A DNA stretch of 7,716 nucleotides from an uncultured Erysipelotrichaceae bacterium (GTDB lineage: Bacteria; Bacillota_I; Bacilli_A; Erysipelotrichales; Erysipelotrichaceae). The notes below the pieces were generated by a model. That model worked only from the letters and a program-made list of their open reading frames with translations, searched no databases and was not told the origin of the DNA. The stretch lies in the NCBI GenBank assembly GCA_902784015.1, contig CACZTC010000101.1:1-7716 (forward strand), in the 5' to 3' direction. Each line of letters opens with the position of its first letter. The first letter of the stretch is position 1. Positions 1-6,480 of this stretch are shown here, piece by piece. The position numbers were made by a program, and so were the translations under genes.

Positions 1-843
1 ATGATAAGTTTCCTTATCTTCACCAATATAGAATCTTTCATAATCGCCGCTTGTCACAAATGAATTCTCACTGTCAGATTCAACCACAAATAAAGAAGTA
101 TTACCTTCTGGATCAGCCACCCCAATTCGCCAAGGCCCATCTGGCTTAATATTAATTGTTTTAATATTTCTTCCCGCATTAATAGAGCCATATAATATTT
201 CTTCTTTAGATATCTCTTCATAGATTTTCTCTGCTGCATATCCTTTCGCAATACCGCCAACATCTAAAGAAACGCATGGATCATTTATATAAACTGTTTT
301 TTTCTTTTCATCTATTTCAACTTTATCAAAGCCTCTACAAGCATAAGCTTTTTCTAATTCTTCTTGATTAGGTACTGGAGCTAATTGATTTTTTTCATTC
401 AAGGCGATACCTTCTTCACGATATTCATGCCAGACTTTTAATAAAGCTCCAATTGTGATATCAAAAGCTCCTTCAGATAATTCATATATCTCTTTAGCTT
501 CCTTGAGCATATCTATTATTTCTTGATCTACTTCGACTGCTTTAATACCTGCATTATCATTGATTGTTTTAAGATTATTGATACCTTCATAGTCATGATA
601 AATATCAAAAAGATCATTATATTTCTTAAATAATTCTGTACCAATTTCAAAATGACTTCTCATTATATCTACATCATAGCCATATTCAGTATAGGCGTAG
701 ATGGTATCAAAGCCTGCATCTATTTCTGTATTTTGATATTTAGTTATTTCTTTGTTGATTTCTTCTATCTCTTTCTCTTTAGTACAGCCAATTAAACTAA
801 AGCTAAGAGCACCTAAAAGAAGCATTATAATTATTTTTCTCAT
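1..843 (-). CDS. apbE: ApbE-family FAD:protein FMN transferase lipoprotein, C-terminus cut off by the window edge
   Basis: The frame reads from an ATG at 843 down to base 1 with no stop (281 codons), so the gene continues past the left edge. ApbE enzymes split FAD and attach FMN to a Thr in SGAT-type motifs of RnfG, RnfD and related extracytosolic proteins. Residues 1-20 form a lipoprotein signal peptide: MRK, a hydrophobic core, then lipobox LIGC with Cys20, so the enzyme should be anchored outside the membrane. ApbE hallmarks follow in order: SEGAFDITIGALLKVWHEYR (123-142), SLDVGGIAKGYAAEKI (192-207), INAGRNI (221-227), PWRIGVADPEG (237-247) and VTSGDYERFY (263-272). The frame ends at ...ETYH, just where the family's conserved HHIIDP motif should start. 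About 50-70 residues are probably missing. It lies divergent to the rnf operon, whose products are its likely substrates. No Shine-Dalgarno sequence precedes the ATG. The family call is very secure. Confidence 0.95.
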   Translation of the reverse strand, partial: MRKIIIMLLLGALSFSLIGCTKEKEIEEINKEITKYQNTEIDAGFDTIYAYTEYGYDVDIMRSHFEIGTELFKKYNDLFDIYHDYEGINNLKTINDNAGIKAVEVDQEIIDMLKEAKEIYELSEGAFDITIGALLKVWHEYREEGIALNEKNQLAPVPNQEELEKAYACRGFDKVEIDEKKKTVYINDPCVSLDVGGIAKGYAAEKIYEEISKEEILYGSINAGRNIKTINIKPDGPWRIGVADPEGNTSLFVVESDSENSFVTSGDYERFYIGEDKETYH

Positions 844-852
844 AGCGAACGT

Positions 853-881
853 AGTATAACATGATTTCTAGTAAGTATTAA
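853..881 (-). promoter_or_regulatory. Predicted apbE promoter, apparently giving a leaderless mRNA
   Basis: On the minus strand, TTAATA (876-881, 4/6 to the -35 consensus) is followed after 17 bp by TATACT (853-858, 5/6 to the -10 consensus). A TGT directly upstream (859-861) makes it an extended -10. Only 9 bases separate the -10 from the apbE ATG at 843. The expected start of transcription therefore falls within about three bases of the start codon, leaving no room for a ribosome binding site, and none is visible. Confidence 0.6.
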
Positions 882-888
882 TAAGAAA
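865..888. repeat. Imperfect inverted repeat between the divergent promoters, possible operator
   Basis: TTTCT (865-869) and AGAAA (884-888) are inverted around a centre at 876/877. In all, 8 of 12 position pairs are complementary. The element spans the -35 positions of both divergent promoters, where a regulator could control both genes together. AT-rich DNA yields such palindromes by chance, so its function is uncertain. It does not match an operator I can name. Confidence 0.25.
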
Positions 889-897
889 TGCTATAAT
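869..897 (+). promoter_or_regulatory. Predicted promoter of the rnfCDGEA-orf-rnfB operon
   Basis: A perfect TATAAT at 892-897 is preceded by TG and one base (889-891), forming an extended -10. At a 17-bp spacing the -35 position (869-874, TAGTAA) is poor, which an extended -10 can compensate for. Transcription would start near 904, giving a leader of about 26 nt with a GGAAAGGG ribosome binding site (913-920) nine bases before the rnfC ATG. The promoter lies back to back with the apbE promoter, and their -35 regions are almost adjacent. Confidence 0.65.
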
Positions 898-929
898 TGA
901 CGTGAAATTAAAGGAAAGGGATAGGATAT

Positions 930-2240
930 ATGTCATTTTTAACAGGACCGATGAATCATCGCCTTGAAGGGCATAAAGACCTAACAAAACATGGTGAAGT
1001 ACTCAAAACCATAGATCCAGACAATGTCTGGATACCACTAGGTTATGGTAGCTCAGTATTTACACCACTTGTTCAGGTAGGGGATGAAGTCAAAGTCGGT
1101 ACAAAAATTGCAGAACGTAATGATGCTTTTTATTTGCCTATTTTTTCTAGTGTTTCAGGCACTGTAACGGCAATTGAAAAGTTTATGAACGGTACTATGG
1201 CGCAAGTGGATCATTTAAAAATACAAAATGATCATAAGGGCACTAAGGTTAGAGCGTTTGAAGAATTTGATTATGAAAAAGCATCGCGTGAAGAGCTATT
1301 AGATTTCGTAAAGAATTCTGGTATGCAAGGACTTGGTGGAGCTGGCTTCCCAACATATGTTAAATACAACAATTTGGAAGCTAATGTTGATTATTTCATA
1401 ATTAACGCCGTGGAATGTGAACCATATTTAACTTCTGACTATAAGAATATAGAAGAGAATATGGATTTATTGAAAGTAGGTACACTTGCTTTCTATAAAC
1501 TATCTAATGCCAAAGAAGGTTGGATAGCTATTAAAGAAGATAAGCATGAACAGATTGCTGCTTTAGAAGAAGCATTCAAAGATACACCAATTGAAATAAA
1601 AAAGGTCCCTGATCTATATCCAATGGGTTGGGAACGAACTTTAGTATATCAATTGACTAAGAAAAGATATGATAAATTACCAATCGAAGCAGGCTGTATC
1701 GTTAATAATGCTTCAACCGCGATAGCTTTAGGTGATGCATTAGTAAATGGTATGCCAATTACTCATAAATATGTAACAGTATCTGGTGATGCTTTAAAGG
1801 AACCTAAGAATGTTCATGTACCAATAGGTACAAAGGTTCGTGAAATTATTGATGCTTGTGGCGGCTATCAAGAAGGAACAGAAGAAGTATTCTTGATTGC
1901 TGGCGGTCCTATGATGGGCAAGACTATCCCAAATGATGAATTTGTTGTAGCAGCACCATGTAATGGTCTAACAGTATTAAAAAGTGGGCCAGTAGAAGAA
2001 GTTAATTGTTTACGTTGTGGTAGATGTACAGAAACATGTCCATCAGGCTTACAACCAGTAACAATTCAAATGTATCAAGCAAGAAATGATGAAGAAGCTC
2101 TTAATAAATTATCTGTTATGGATTGTATTGAGTGTGGTATGTGTACTTGGGTATGTCCAAGTAAGATAACCGTAACTGAGAATGTTAGAAGAGCTAAGAA
2201 TTTCTTAAGATTACGTCAAGCAAAGGAGGCCAAAAAATAA
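930..2240 (+). CDS. rnfC: Rnf complex subunit RnfC (NADH-interacting iron-sulfur flavoprotein)
   Basis: RnfC is the cytoplasmic subunit where the complex exchanges electrons with NAD(H). The protein has 436 residues, near the usual family length. Residues about 48-85 form the sandwich-hybrid barrel (TPLVQVGDEVKVGTKIAE, then FSSVSGTVTAIE). The Rossmann-type FMN/NADH site is GLGGAGFPTYVK (134-145), followed by NAVECEPYLTSDYKN. A SLBB-like section follows (IPIGTKVREIIDACGG region). Two ferredoxin-type motifs are intact: C360, C363, C366, C370 and C399, C402, C405, C409, both CxxCxxCxxxCP. The N-terminus lacks the usual GGxHP and QHIGAP signatures, reading MNHRLEGHKD and GYGSSVFTP instead. The common YPxGGE motif reads YPMGWE. 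It is the first gene of the operon, and its stop overlaps the rnfD start by one base (TAATG). Confidence 0.96.
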   Translation: MSFLTGPMNHRLEGHKDLTKHGEVLKTIDPDNVWIPLGYGSSVFTPLVQVGDEVKVGTKIAERNDAFYLPIFSSVSGTVTAIEKFMNGTMAQVDHLKIQNDHKGTKVRAFEEFDYEKASREELLDFVKNSGMQGLGGAGFPTYVKYNNLEANVDYFIINAVECEPYLTSDYKNIEENMDLLKVGTLAFYKLSNAKEGWIAIKEDKHEQIAALEEAFKDTPIEIKKVPDLYPMGWERTLVYQLTKKRYDKLPIEAGCIVNNASTAIALGDALVNGMPITHKYVTVSGDALKEPKNVHVPIGTKVREIIDACGGYQEGTEEVFLIAGGPMMGKTIPNDEFVVAAPCNGLTVLKSGPVEEVNCLRCGRCTETCPSGLQPVTIQMYQARNDEEALNKLSVMDCIECGMCTWVCPSKITVTENVRRAKNFLRLRQAKEAKK

Positions 2241-3385
2241 TGAAATATACTTTTAAACCGTCTCCGGTATATCGTAATAGTCAAAGTACAACTGGCATAA
2301 TGAGAGATTTAGCCATTGCGCTAATTGTTGTATTACTAGCTTCAGCTATATATTATGGCATTAATTATGGTATGGATATCGCTTTAAGAATTATTCTTAT
2401 GGCTGTCTTTGCGGTATTAGCTGCCTTAATAAGCGAAGCATTATATTTTAAAATCACAAAAGTTGAAGATATTAAAACAGCTACCCTTCATTCATATGGT
2501 TGGATAACAGCTTTAATTCTTGTATTAATTACTAAAGTTGATGTTAGTTATTATGCAGTTATTGTATCTACAATTATTGCGGTGATAGTTGGTAAGCTTT
2601 TCTTTGGTGGTTTTGGACAAAATATCTTTAATCCTGCTGCTTTAGGTGAAGCAATCATTATGAATAGTTTTGTAACAAGCGCTAATAGTGATGTTACTGC
2701 TAAAGTATTTGATGCAATTAGTGGTGCTACACCGATGACAAGCGCAAGTGGGTATGGATGGCTAATTCCTAGTGCTAACTTTGCGGATTTTATTTCTCAA
2801 TATGGTGGCTTAGGAAATATGTTATTAGGTAATTATCCAAGCGTTATTGGTGGCTCATGCGCAATTGTGATTATACTTTGTGGAGCTTTCTTAATTTGGC
2901 GTAAAGATATTGATTGGCATGTATCTATTACATATTTAGTTTCTATCTTTGTGATTTCTTTAATCGTAGGTTTGATGAAAGGGGCAGGATTTAGTTATGC
3001 CTTATTCAATGTCTTAGGCGGTGGTGTTTTATTTGGAGCTTTCTTTATGATAACTGATCCTGTTACAACGCCACTCACAATTCCTGGAAGAATTATCTTT
3101 GCGGTTGCAACTGCAACCTTAACCTTAATTCTAAGATGGAAGGCCAACTTGCCTGATGGTGTATTATTCTCAATTCTACTTATGAATATGTTAACGCCAG
3201 CTATTGATAAATTAATTAATGGTAACCAAATTAAAGAAGCAGACAAGATTAGAAATAAAGTTTTAATTGTATCAATTATTGTAATCCTTGTTGCGATTCT
3301 AGTTGGTTCAACTATCCAAAGTAAGAATACTGGTACAGCATATATTAATGAAGAAAGAGTAGCTCTTATAGCTACTAATGAATAG
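2240..3385 (+). CDS. rnfD: Rnf complex subunit RnfD (flavinylated membrane subunit)
   Basis: RnfD is an integral membrane subunit, homologous to NqrB, which carries covalent FMN and lies on the ion-translocation path. The 381-residue protein is very hydrophobic, with around ten predicted membrane segments. The family signature GGFGQNIFNPAALGEA lies at 123-138. The flavinylation motif SGATPMT lies at 161-167, with Thr164 the predicted FMN acceptor, and ITDPVTTP is at 271-278. The normal family end (NMLTPAID, 316-323) is followed by about 58 more residues. These contain a further hydrophobic helix (about 340-357) and a polar tail, so the protein is longer than the usual 310-350 residues. The start follows a strong AAAGGAGG (2222-2229) and overlaps the rnfC stop, implying translational coupling. 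Confidence 0.95.
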   Translation: MKYTFKPSPVYRNSQSTTGIMRDLAIALIVVLLASAIYYGINYGMDIALRIILMAVFAVLAALISEALYFKITKVEDIKTATLHSYGWITALILVLITKVDVSYYAVIVSTIIAVIVGKLFFGGFGQNIFNPAALGEAIIMNSFVTSANSDVTAKVFDAISGATPMTSASGYGWLIPSANFADFISQYGGLGNMLLGNYPSVIGGSCAIVIILCGAFLIWRKDIDWHVSITYLVSIFVISLIVGLMKGAGFSYALFNVLGGGVLFGAFFMITDPVTTPLTIPGRIIFAVATATLTLILRWKANLPDGVLFSILLMNMLTPAIDKLINGNQIKEADKIRNKVLIVSIIVILVAILVGSTIQSKNTGTAYINEERVALIATNE

Positions 3386-3396
3386 GGGGTGTAATA

Positions 3397-5028
3397 ATGA
3401 AGAATTTAAATAAAGATACAGCCCTATATAAAGCCTTATTATTAGGACTAGTTTGTACTATTTGTGGTTTATTATTATCTCTTATCAATAGTTTGACAGC
3501 ACCAATCATCGAGAAGAATGCATTAGCAGCTGTTGAATCTAGTTTGAGAGAAATATATCCTGATGGCACTTTTAAAGATGTTACAGAAGAATATATTGGC
3601 AAGGATGATACTGGCTTAATTGATGGTATTTATGAAGCAGAAGGAAAAGGATATATCTTTACTCTTCATAATAATGGTTATGGTGGTGAATTTAAATTCA
3701 TGATTGGTTTCAATAATGATGGAACTGTTAGTGGATATAAAGGTTTAGAACATTTAGAAACTCCTGGTAAAGGATCTTTAGCTTTTGAAGGAGATTATGT
3801 TGATCAAGTTATGTCTTTGACATCTAGCGACCCAATGCCTTTAATTAGTGGATCAACGATTACTACAGCTGCAGTTGGCCAATCAGTAAATGCAGCTAAA
3901 GCTATCTTCAATGATATTCAAGGCATTGAATATGATCCTAATGCAGAGCCAGAAAAACCAGCAGAACCAGAAGCTGTAGCTTTAAGCGAAGAAGATTTAT
4001 CTAAGCGTAAAGCGACATGTACAGATGAAGGTAATGGTGTTTATGCATGTAGTGCCTTAGGTTTTGGCGGCGCTGAAAATAAAGCGAAAGTTACTATTAA
4101 AGATGGTAAAGTAGTAAGCTTTGAAGTTGAACAAACAGGTGACTTCGGTGATGGCGTTGGTGATGATGCTTATGATGCAGCTAACCTAGAACGTTATGTA
4201 GGTGCAGATATTAATAGCGCTATTGATAATGTCAGTGGTGCTACTGAATCATCGCAAGCATTTAGAGCTATGATCCAAGCGGCGCTTGGTGGAGGAAGCT
4301 CTAGCGCTAGTAGTGATAGTCCTAAAGAGACAAGTGGCTCAGGACTTGGCGCAGAAGACTTGAGTGCACAAAGTGCATCATGCACGGATGAAGGTGATGG
4401 CGTTTATGCATGTACTGCTTTAGGATTCGGTTATGCAGATAATTATGCAAAAGTAACTATAAAAGATGGTGCTGTAGTTGCCTTTGAAGCTGAAAAGACT
4501 GGAGACTATGGCGATGAAGTTGGCGATAATGCATACTCAGCTAAGAATTATGAAATGTATGTAGGTGCAACACTTGATAGTGAATTAGATAATGTCAGTG
4601 GCGCAACAGAAACTTCTAAATCATTTAGAGCTATGATTCAAGCTGCGCTTAGCGCAGGAAGCTCTAGCGCTAGTAGTGATAGCCCTAAGGATGCAGGAGG
4701 CTCAGGATTAGGCGCAGAAGACTTGAGTGCACAAAGCGCATCATGCACAGATGAAGGTGATGGCGTTTATGCATGTACTGCTTTAGGTTTCGGTTATGCA
4801 GATAATCATGCAAAAGTAACTATAAAAGATGGTGCTGTAGTTGCCTTTGAAGCAGAAAAAACTGGAGACTATGGTGATGAAGTTGGCGATAATGCATATT
4901 CAGCTAAGAATTATGAATTATATGTAGGTGCAACACTTGATAGTGAATTAGATGGCCTCAGTGGTGCTACTGAAACTTCTAAATCATTTAGAGCGATGGT
5001 GCAAGAAGCTCTAAATATGGCTAAGTAA
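3397..5028 (+). CDS. rnfG: Extended RnfG with four FMN-binding domains (one canonical, three extra)
   Basis: RnfG is the single-span subunit that holds covalent FMN on the extracytosolic side and passes electrons within Rnf. Usual RnfG proteins are about 200 residues; this one has 543. Residues 12-35 form the membrane anchor (with Cys20 and Cys23). Residues about 75-172 are the canonical domain, with HLETPGKG (119-126) and acceptor motif SGSTITT (151-157, Thr154). A Pro/Glu-rich linker (about 181-193) leads to three 121-residue units, each a complete FMN_bind-like domain. Their SGAT motifs are at 280-283, 401-404 and 522-525, with acceptors Thr283, Thr404 and Thr525. Each unit also has a Cys pair ten residues apart in a CTDEGxGVYAC motif (C208/C218, C329/C339, C450/C460). 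Ser-rich linkers (GSSSASSDSPK) join the last units. An AGGGGGTG precedes the start. Subunit identity is secure; the role of the extra domains is inferred. Confidence 0.95.
   Translation: MKNLNKDTALYKALLLGLVCTICGLLLSLINSLTAPIIEKNALAAVESSLREIYPDGTFKDVTEEYIGKDDTGLIDGIYEAEGKGYIFTLHNNGYGGEFKFMIGFNNDGTVSGYKGLEHLETPGKGSLAFEGDYVDQVMSLTSSDPMPLISGSTITTAAVGQSVNAAKAIFNDIQGIEYDPNAEPEKPAEPEAVALSEEDLSKRKATCTDEGNGVYACSALGFGGAENKAKVTIKDGKVVSFEVEQTGDFGDGVGDDAYDAANLERYVGADINSAIDNVSGATESSQAFRAMIQAALGGGSSSASSDSPKETSGSGLGAEDLSAQSASCTDEGDGVYACTALGFGYADNYAKVTIKDGAVVAFEAEKTGDYGDEVGDNAYSAKNYEMYVGATLDSELDNVSGATETSKSFRAMIQAALSAGSSSASSDSPKDAGGSGLGAEDLSAQSASCTDEGDGVYACTALGFGYADNHAKVTIKDGAVVAFEAEKTGDYGDEVGDNAYSAKNYELYVGATLDSELDGLSGATETSKSFRAMVQEALNMAK
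3931..5019 (+). repeat. Three in-frame tandem repeats of 363 bp inside rnfG
   Basis: The units are about 3931-4293, 4294-4656 and 4657-5019, each encoding 121 residues. The period is confirmed by matched landmarks exactly 363 bp apart: the first Cys codons at 4018, 4381 and 4744, and the SGAT motif blocks beginning at 4233, 4596 and 4959. Units two and three are nearly identical even at silent sites. Unit one is clearly diverged, and its preceding linker is Pro/Glu-rich rather than Ser-rich. The shared linker contains the 10-bp palindrome CTAGCGCTAG at 4301-4310 and 4664-4673. Unit three ends in NMAK instead of a further linker. Confidence 0.93.
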
Positions 5029-5042
5029 AGGAGGGTAAAAAG

Positions 5043-5705
5043 ATGAGTGAAAATACAGAAAAGAAACAAGGCTTTTTCTCAAAATTAATTGTTGAGAATC
5101 CTGTCTTTGGCTTATATCTTGGTATCTGTTCAGCTTTAGCTATTACAACATCATTGAATAATGCCATTGGTATGGGTGTAGCAGTTATCTTCGTGCTTGT
5201 TTTAAGCAATATCTTTGTTTCTTTAGTTAGAAACATTACTCCTAATGATATCCATATTCCTGTATATATAGTTATTATTGCGACATTAGTTACAATAGTT
5301 AAAATGTTAATTCAAGCTTATACACCTAGTTTATATACAGCTTTAGGAGCTTTCATCGATTTGATTGTAGTTAACTGTATTATTCTTGGTAGAGCTGAAG
5401 CATTTGCTTCATGTAATTCTGTTGGCGCAAGTGCTAAAGATGGCTTGATGATGGGTATATCTTATACATTAAGTATTCTTGCGATGTCATTTATTAGACA
5501 ATTATTAGGAACAGGAAGTTTGAGTCTCTCTAATCCTTTCAATAATGTAACATTATTTGATGTACGTCTTATTCCTCAAGGATTTGAGATTCCATTCTTT
5601 ACAACGCAAACAGGTGCCTTCCTAACATTTGCAATCTTAGCTGCTGCTGTAACAGCTTATAAGAATCATTTAGATGAAGTAGCAAAGAAAGGAGAAGAAA
5701 AATAA
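5043..5705 (+). CDS. rnfE: Rnf complex subunit RnfE (integral membrane)
   Basis: RnfE is homologous to NqrD and pairs with RnfA. Together they place a 2Fe-2S cluster in the middle of the membrane that links cytoplasmic and extracytosolic redox centres. The 220-residue protein has about six membrane helices. The family signatures NPVFGLYLGICSALAITTSL (19-38) and VNCIILGRAEAFAS (110-123) are present. They contain Cys29 and Cys112, the positions of the cluster ligands in NqrD-type subunits. A charged cytoplasmic N-terminus (SENTEKKQG) precedes the first helix. A strong AAAGGAGGG (5027-5035) decides the start, 14 bases after the rnfG stop. The stop overlaps the rnfA start by one base. Confidence 0.96.
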   Translation: MSENTEKKQGFFSKLIVENPVFGLYLGICSALAITTSLNNAIGMGVAVIFVLVLSNIFVSLVRNITPNDIHIPVYIVIIATLVTIVKMLIQAYTPSLYTALGAFIDLIVVNCIILGRAEAFASCNSVGASAKDGLMMGISYTLSILAMSFIRQLLGTGSLSLSNPFNNVTLFDVRLIPQGFEIPFFTTQTGAFLTFAILAAAVTAYKNHLDEVAKKGEEK

Positions 5706-6277
5706 TGAATTTACTAACATTATTTCTAAGCGCATTATTAATTAATAATATTATCTTGGCTAAGTTCCTTGGTATGTGTCCATTTATGGGTGTTAGCTCT
5801 AAAGTTGAGCCAGCCATAGGTATGGGTGCAGCTGTAATATTTGTAGTAACTGGTGCTTCAATTCTTTCTTGGTTACTATTCTATTTAGTATTAAAACCTT
5901 TAGGTTTAGAATATATGGAACTAATTTGTTTCATCTTATTAATCGCTGCTTTCGTGCAATTTGTAGAGATGTTTGTAAAAAAGATGTCACCATCTTTATA
6001 TAAACAGCTTGGTATATATTTACCTCTTATTACAACTAATTGTGCTGTTTTATATGCTGCTCAAGAAAATATTTCCCAAGGATATAATTTTATTGAGATG
6101 ATCATTAATTCAGTTGGTATTGCTGCAGGTTTCATGTTGATGCTTGTAATATTTGCGACTATTCGTGAAAGATTACAAGGTAATGATATTCCTAAAGCTT
6201 TTCGAGGTAATCCAATCGCATTCATTATTGCTGCTATTATGGCAATAGCTTTCTCAGCTCTTGCGGGATTAGTATAA
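5705..6277 (+). CDS. rnfA: Rnf complex subunit RnfA (integral membrane)
   Basis: RnfA is homologous to NqrE and is the inverted-topology partner of RnfE around the intramembrane 2Fe-2S cluster. The protein has 190 residues, the usual family length, and six predicted helices. The signatures NNIILAKFLGMCPFMGVS (14-31) and ITTNCAVLYAA (109-119) carry Cys25 and Cys113, the predicted cluster ligands. IRERLQGNDIPKAFRGNPI (153-171) is also typical of the family. The ribosome binding site AAAGGAG (5688-5694) lies inside the end of rnfE, and the start overlaps the rnfE stop as TAATG. The rnfA stop overlaps the next start in the same way. Confidence 0.97.
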   Translation: MNLLTLFLSALLINNIILAKFLGMCPFMGVSSKVEPAIGMGAAVIFVVTGASILSWLLFYLVLKPLGLEYMELICFILLIAAFVQFVEMFVKKMSPSLYKQLGIYLPLITTNCAVLYAAQENISQGYNFIEMIINSVGIAAGFMLMLVIFATIRERLQGNDIPKAFRGNPIAFIIAAIMAIAFSALAGLV

Positions 6278-6480
6278 TGCGAATTATTATTGCCGCATTA
6301 TTAATAATTGGCTTATTTGCGCTAAATGTATTTCTATATCGCGCTAATAATGCCACGCCAGTACCTGAGGGTTGTGAGAATACAGAAATGCCTCAGTGTA
6401 GTGGATGCGGAATAATGGATTGTGCCATAAAGAAAAAGTTAGAAGAGAAAGAAAGAGAGGAAAAACATGAAATTAGTTAG
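6277..6480 (+). CDS. Unnamed 67-residue membrane-anchored Cys-rich protein in the rnf operon
   Basis: I do not recognise this as a named family. Residues 2-20 form one hydrophobic helix. A short linker follows, then four Cys: C33, C41, C44 and C49. The core CSGCGIMDC (41-49) has CxxCGxxxC spacing, the same as CGGCGNPGC in the RnfB encoded just downstream. It could therefore ligate an iron-sulfur cluster. The last 18 residues are highly charged (KKKLEEKEREEKHE). The gene looks real: it sits between rnfA and rnfB, starts on the rnfA stop (TAATG), and overlaps rnfB by 14 bases. No good ribosome binding site precedes it, so translation probably depends on coupling to rnfA. Possible roles are an accessory Rnf subunit, an extra electron carrier or a cluster-assembly helper. 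A diverged duplicate of the RnfB N-terminus is another explanation. Confidence 0.8.
   Translation: MRIIIAALLIIGLFALNVFLYRANNATPVPEGCENTEMPQCSGCGIMDCAIKKKLEEKEREEKHEIS

Noticed and set aside
54..263. Short minus-strand open frame inside the apbE region
   Set aside because: It is in a different frame from the apbE reading frame, which is open from 843 to the window edge and shows the family's conserved motifs. The translation of the short frame has no recognisable features.
2995..3602. Two minus-strand open frames opposite the end of rnfD and start of rnfG
   Set aside because: They are antisense shadows of strongly supported genes, without ribosome binding sites or recognisable motifs.
4194..4385. 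Minus-strand open frame opposite the RnfG repeats
   Set aside because: It is an antisense shadow; its Ser/Ala/Leu-rich make-up simply mirrors the repeat codons.
4301..4673. CTAGCGCTAG palindromes as protein-binding or recombination sites
   Set aside because: Both copies lie within the coding repeat at the same linker codons and are explained by duplication of the unit.
3931..5019. CRISPR-like or other non-coding repeat array
   Set aside because: The 363-bp repeats are in frame, encode complete FMN-binding domains and have no spacer structure.
5021..5817. Two minus-strand open frames opposite rnfE and rnfA
   Set aside because: They are antisense shadows of conserved membrane subunit genes with no independent support.
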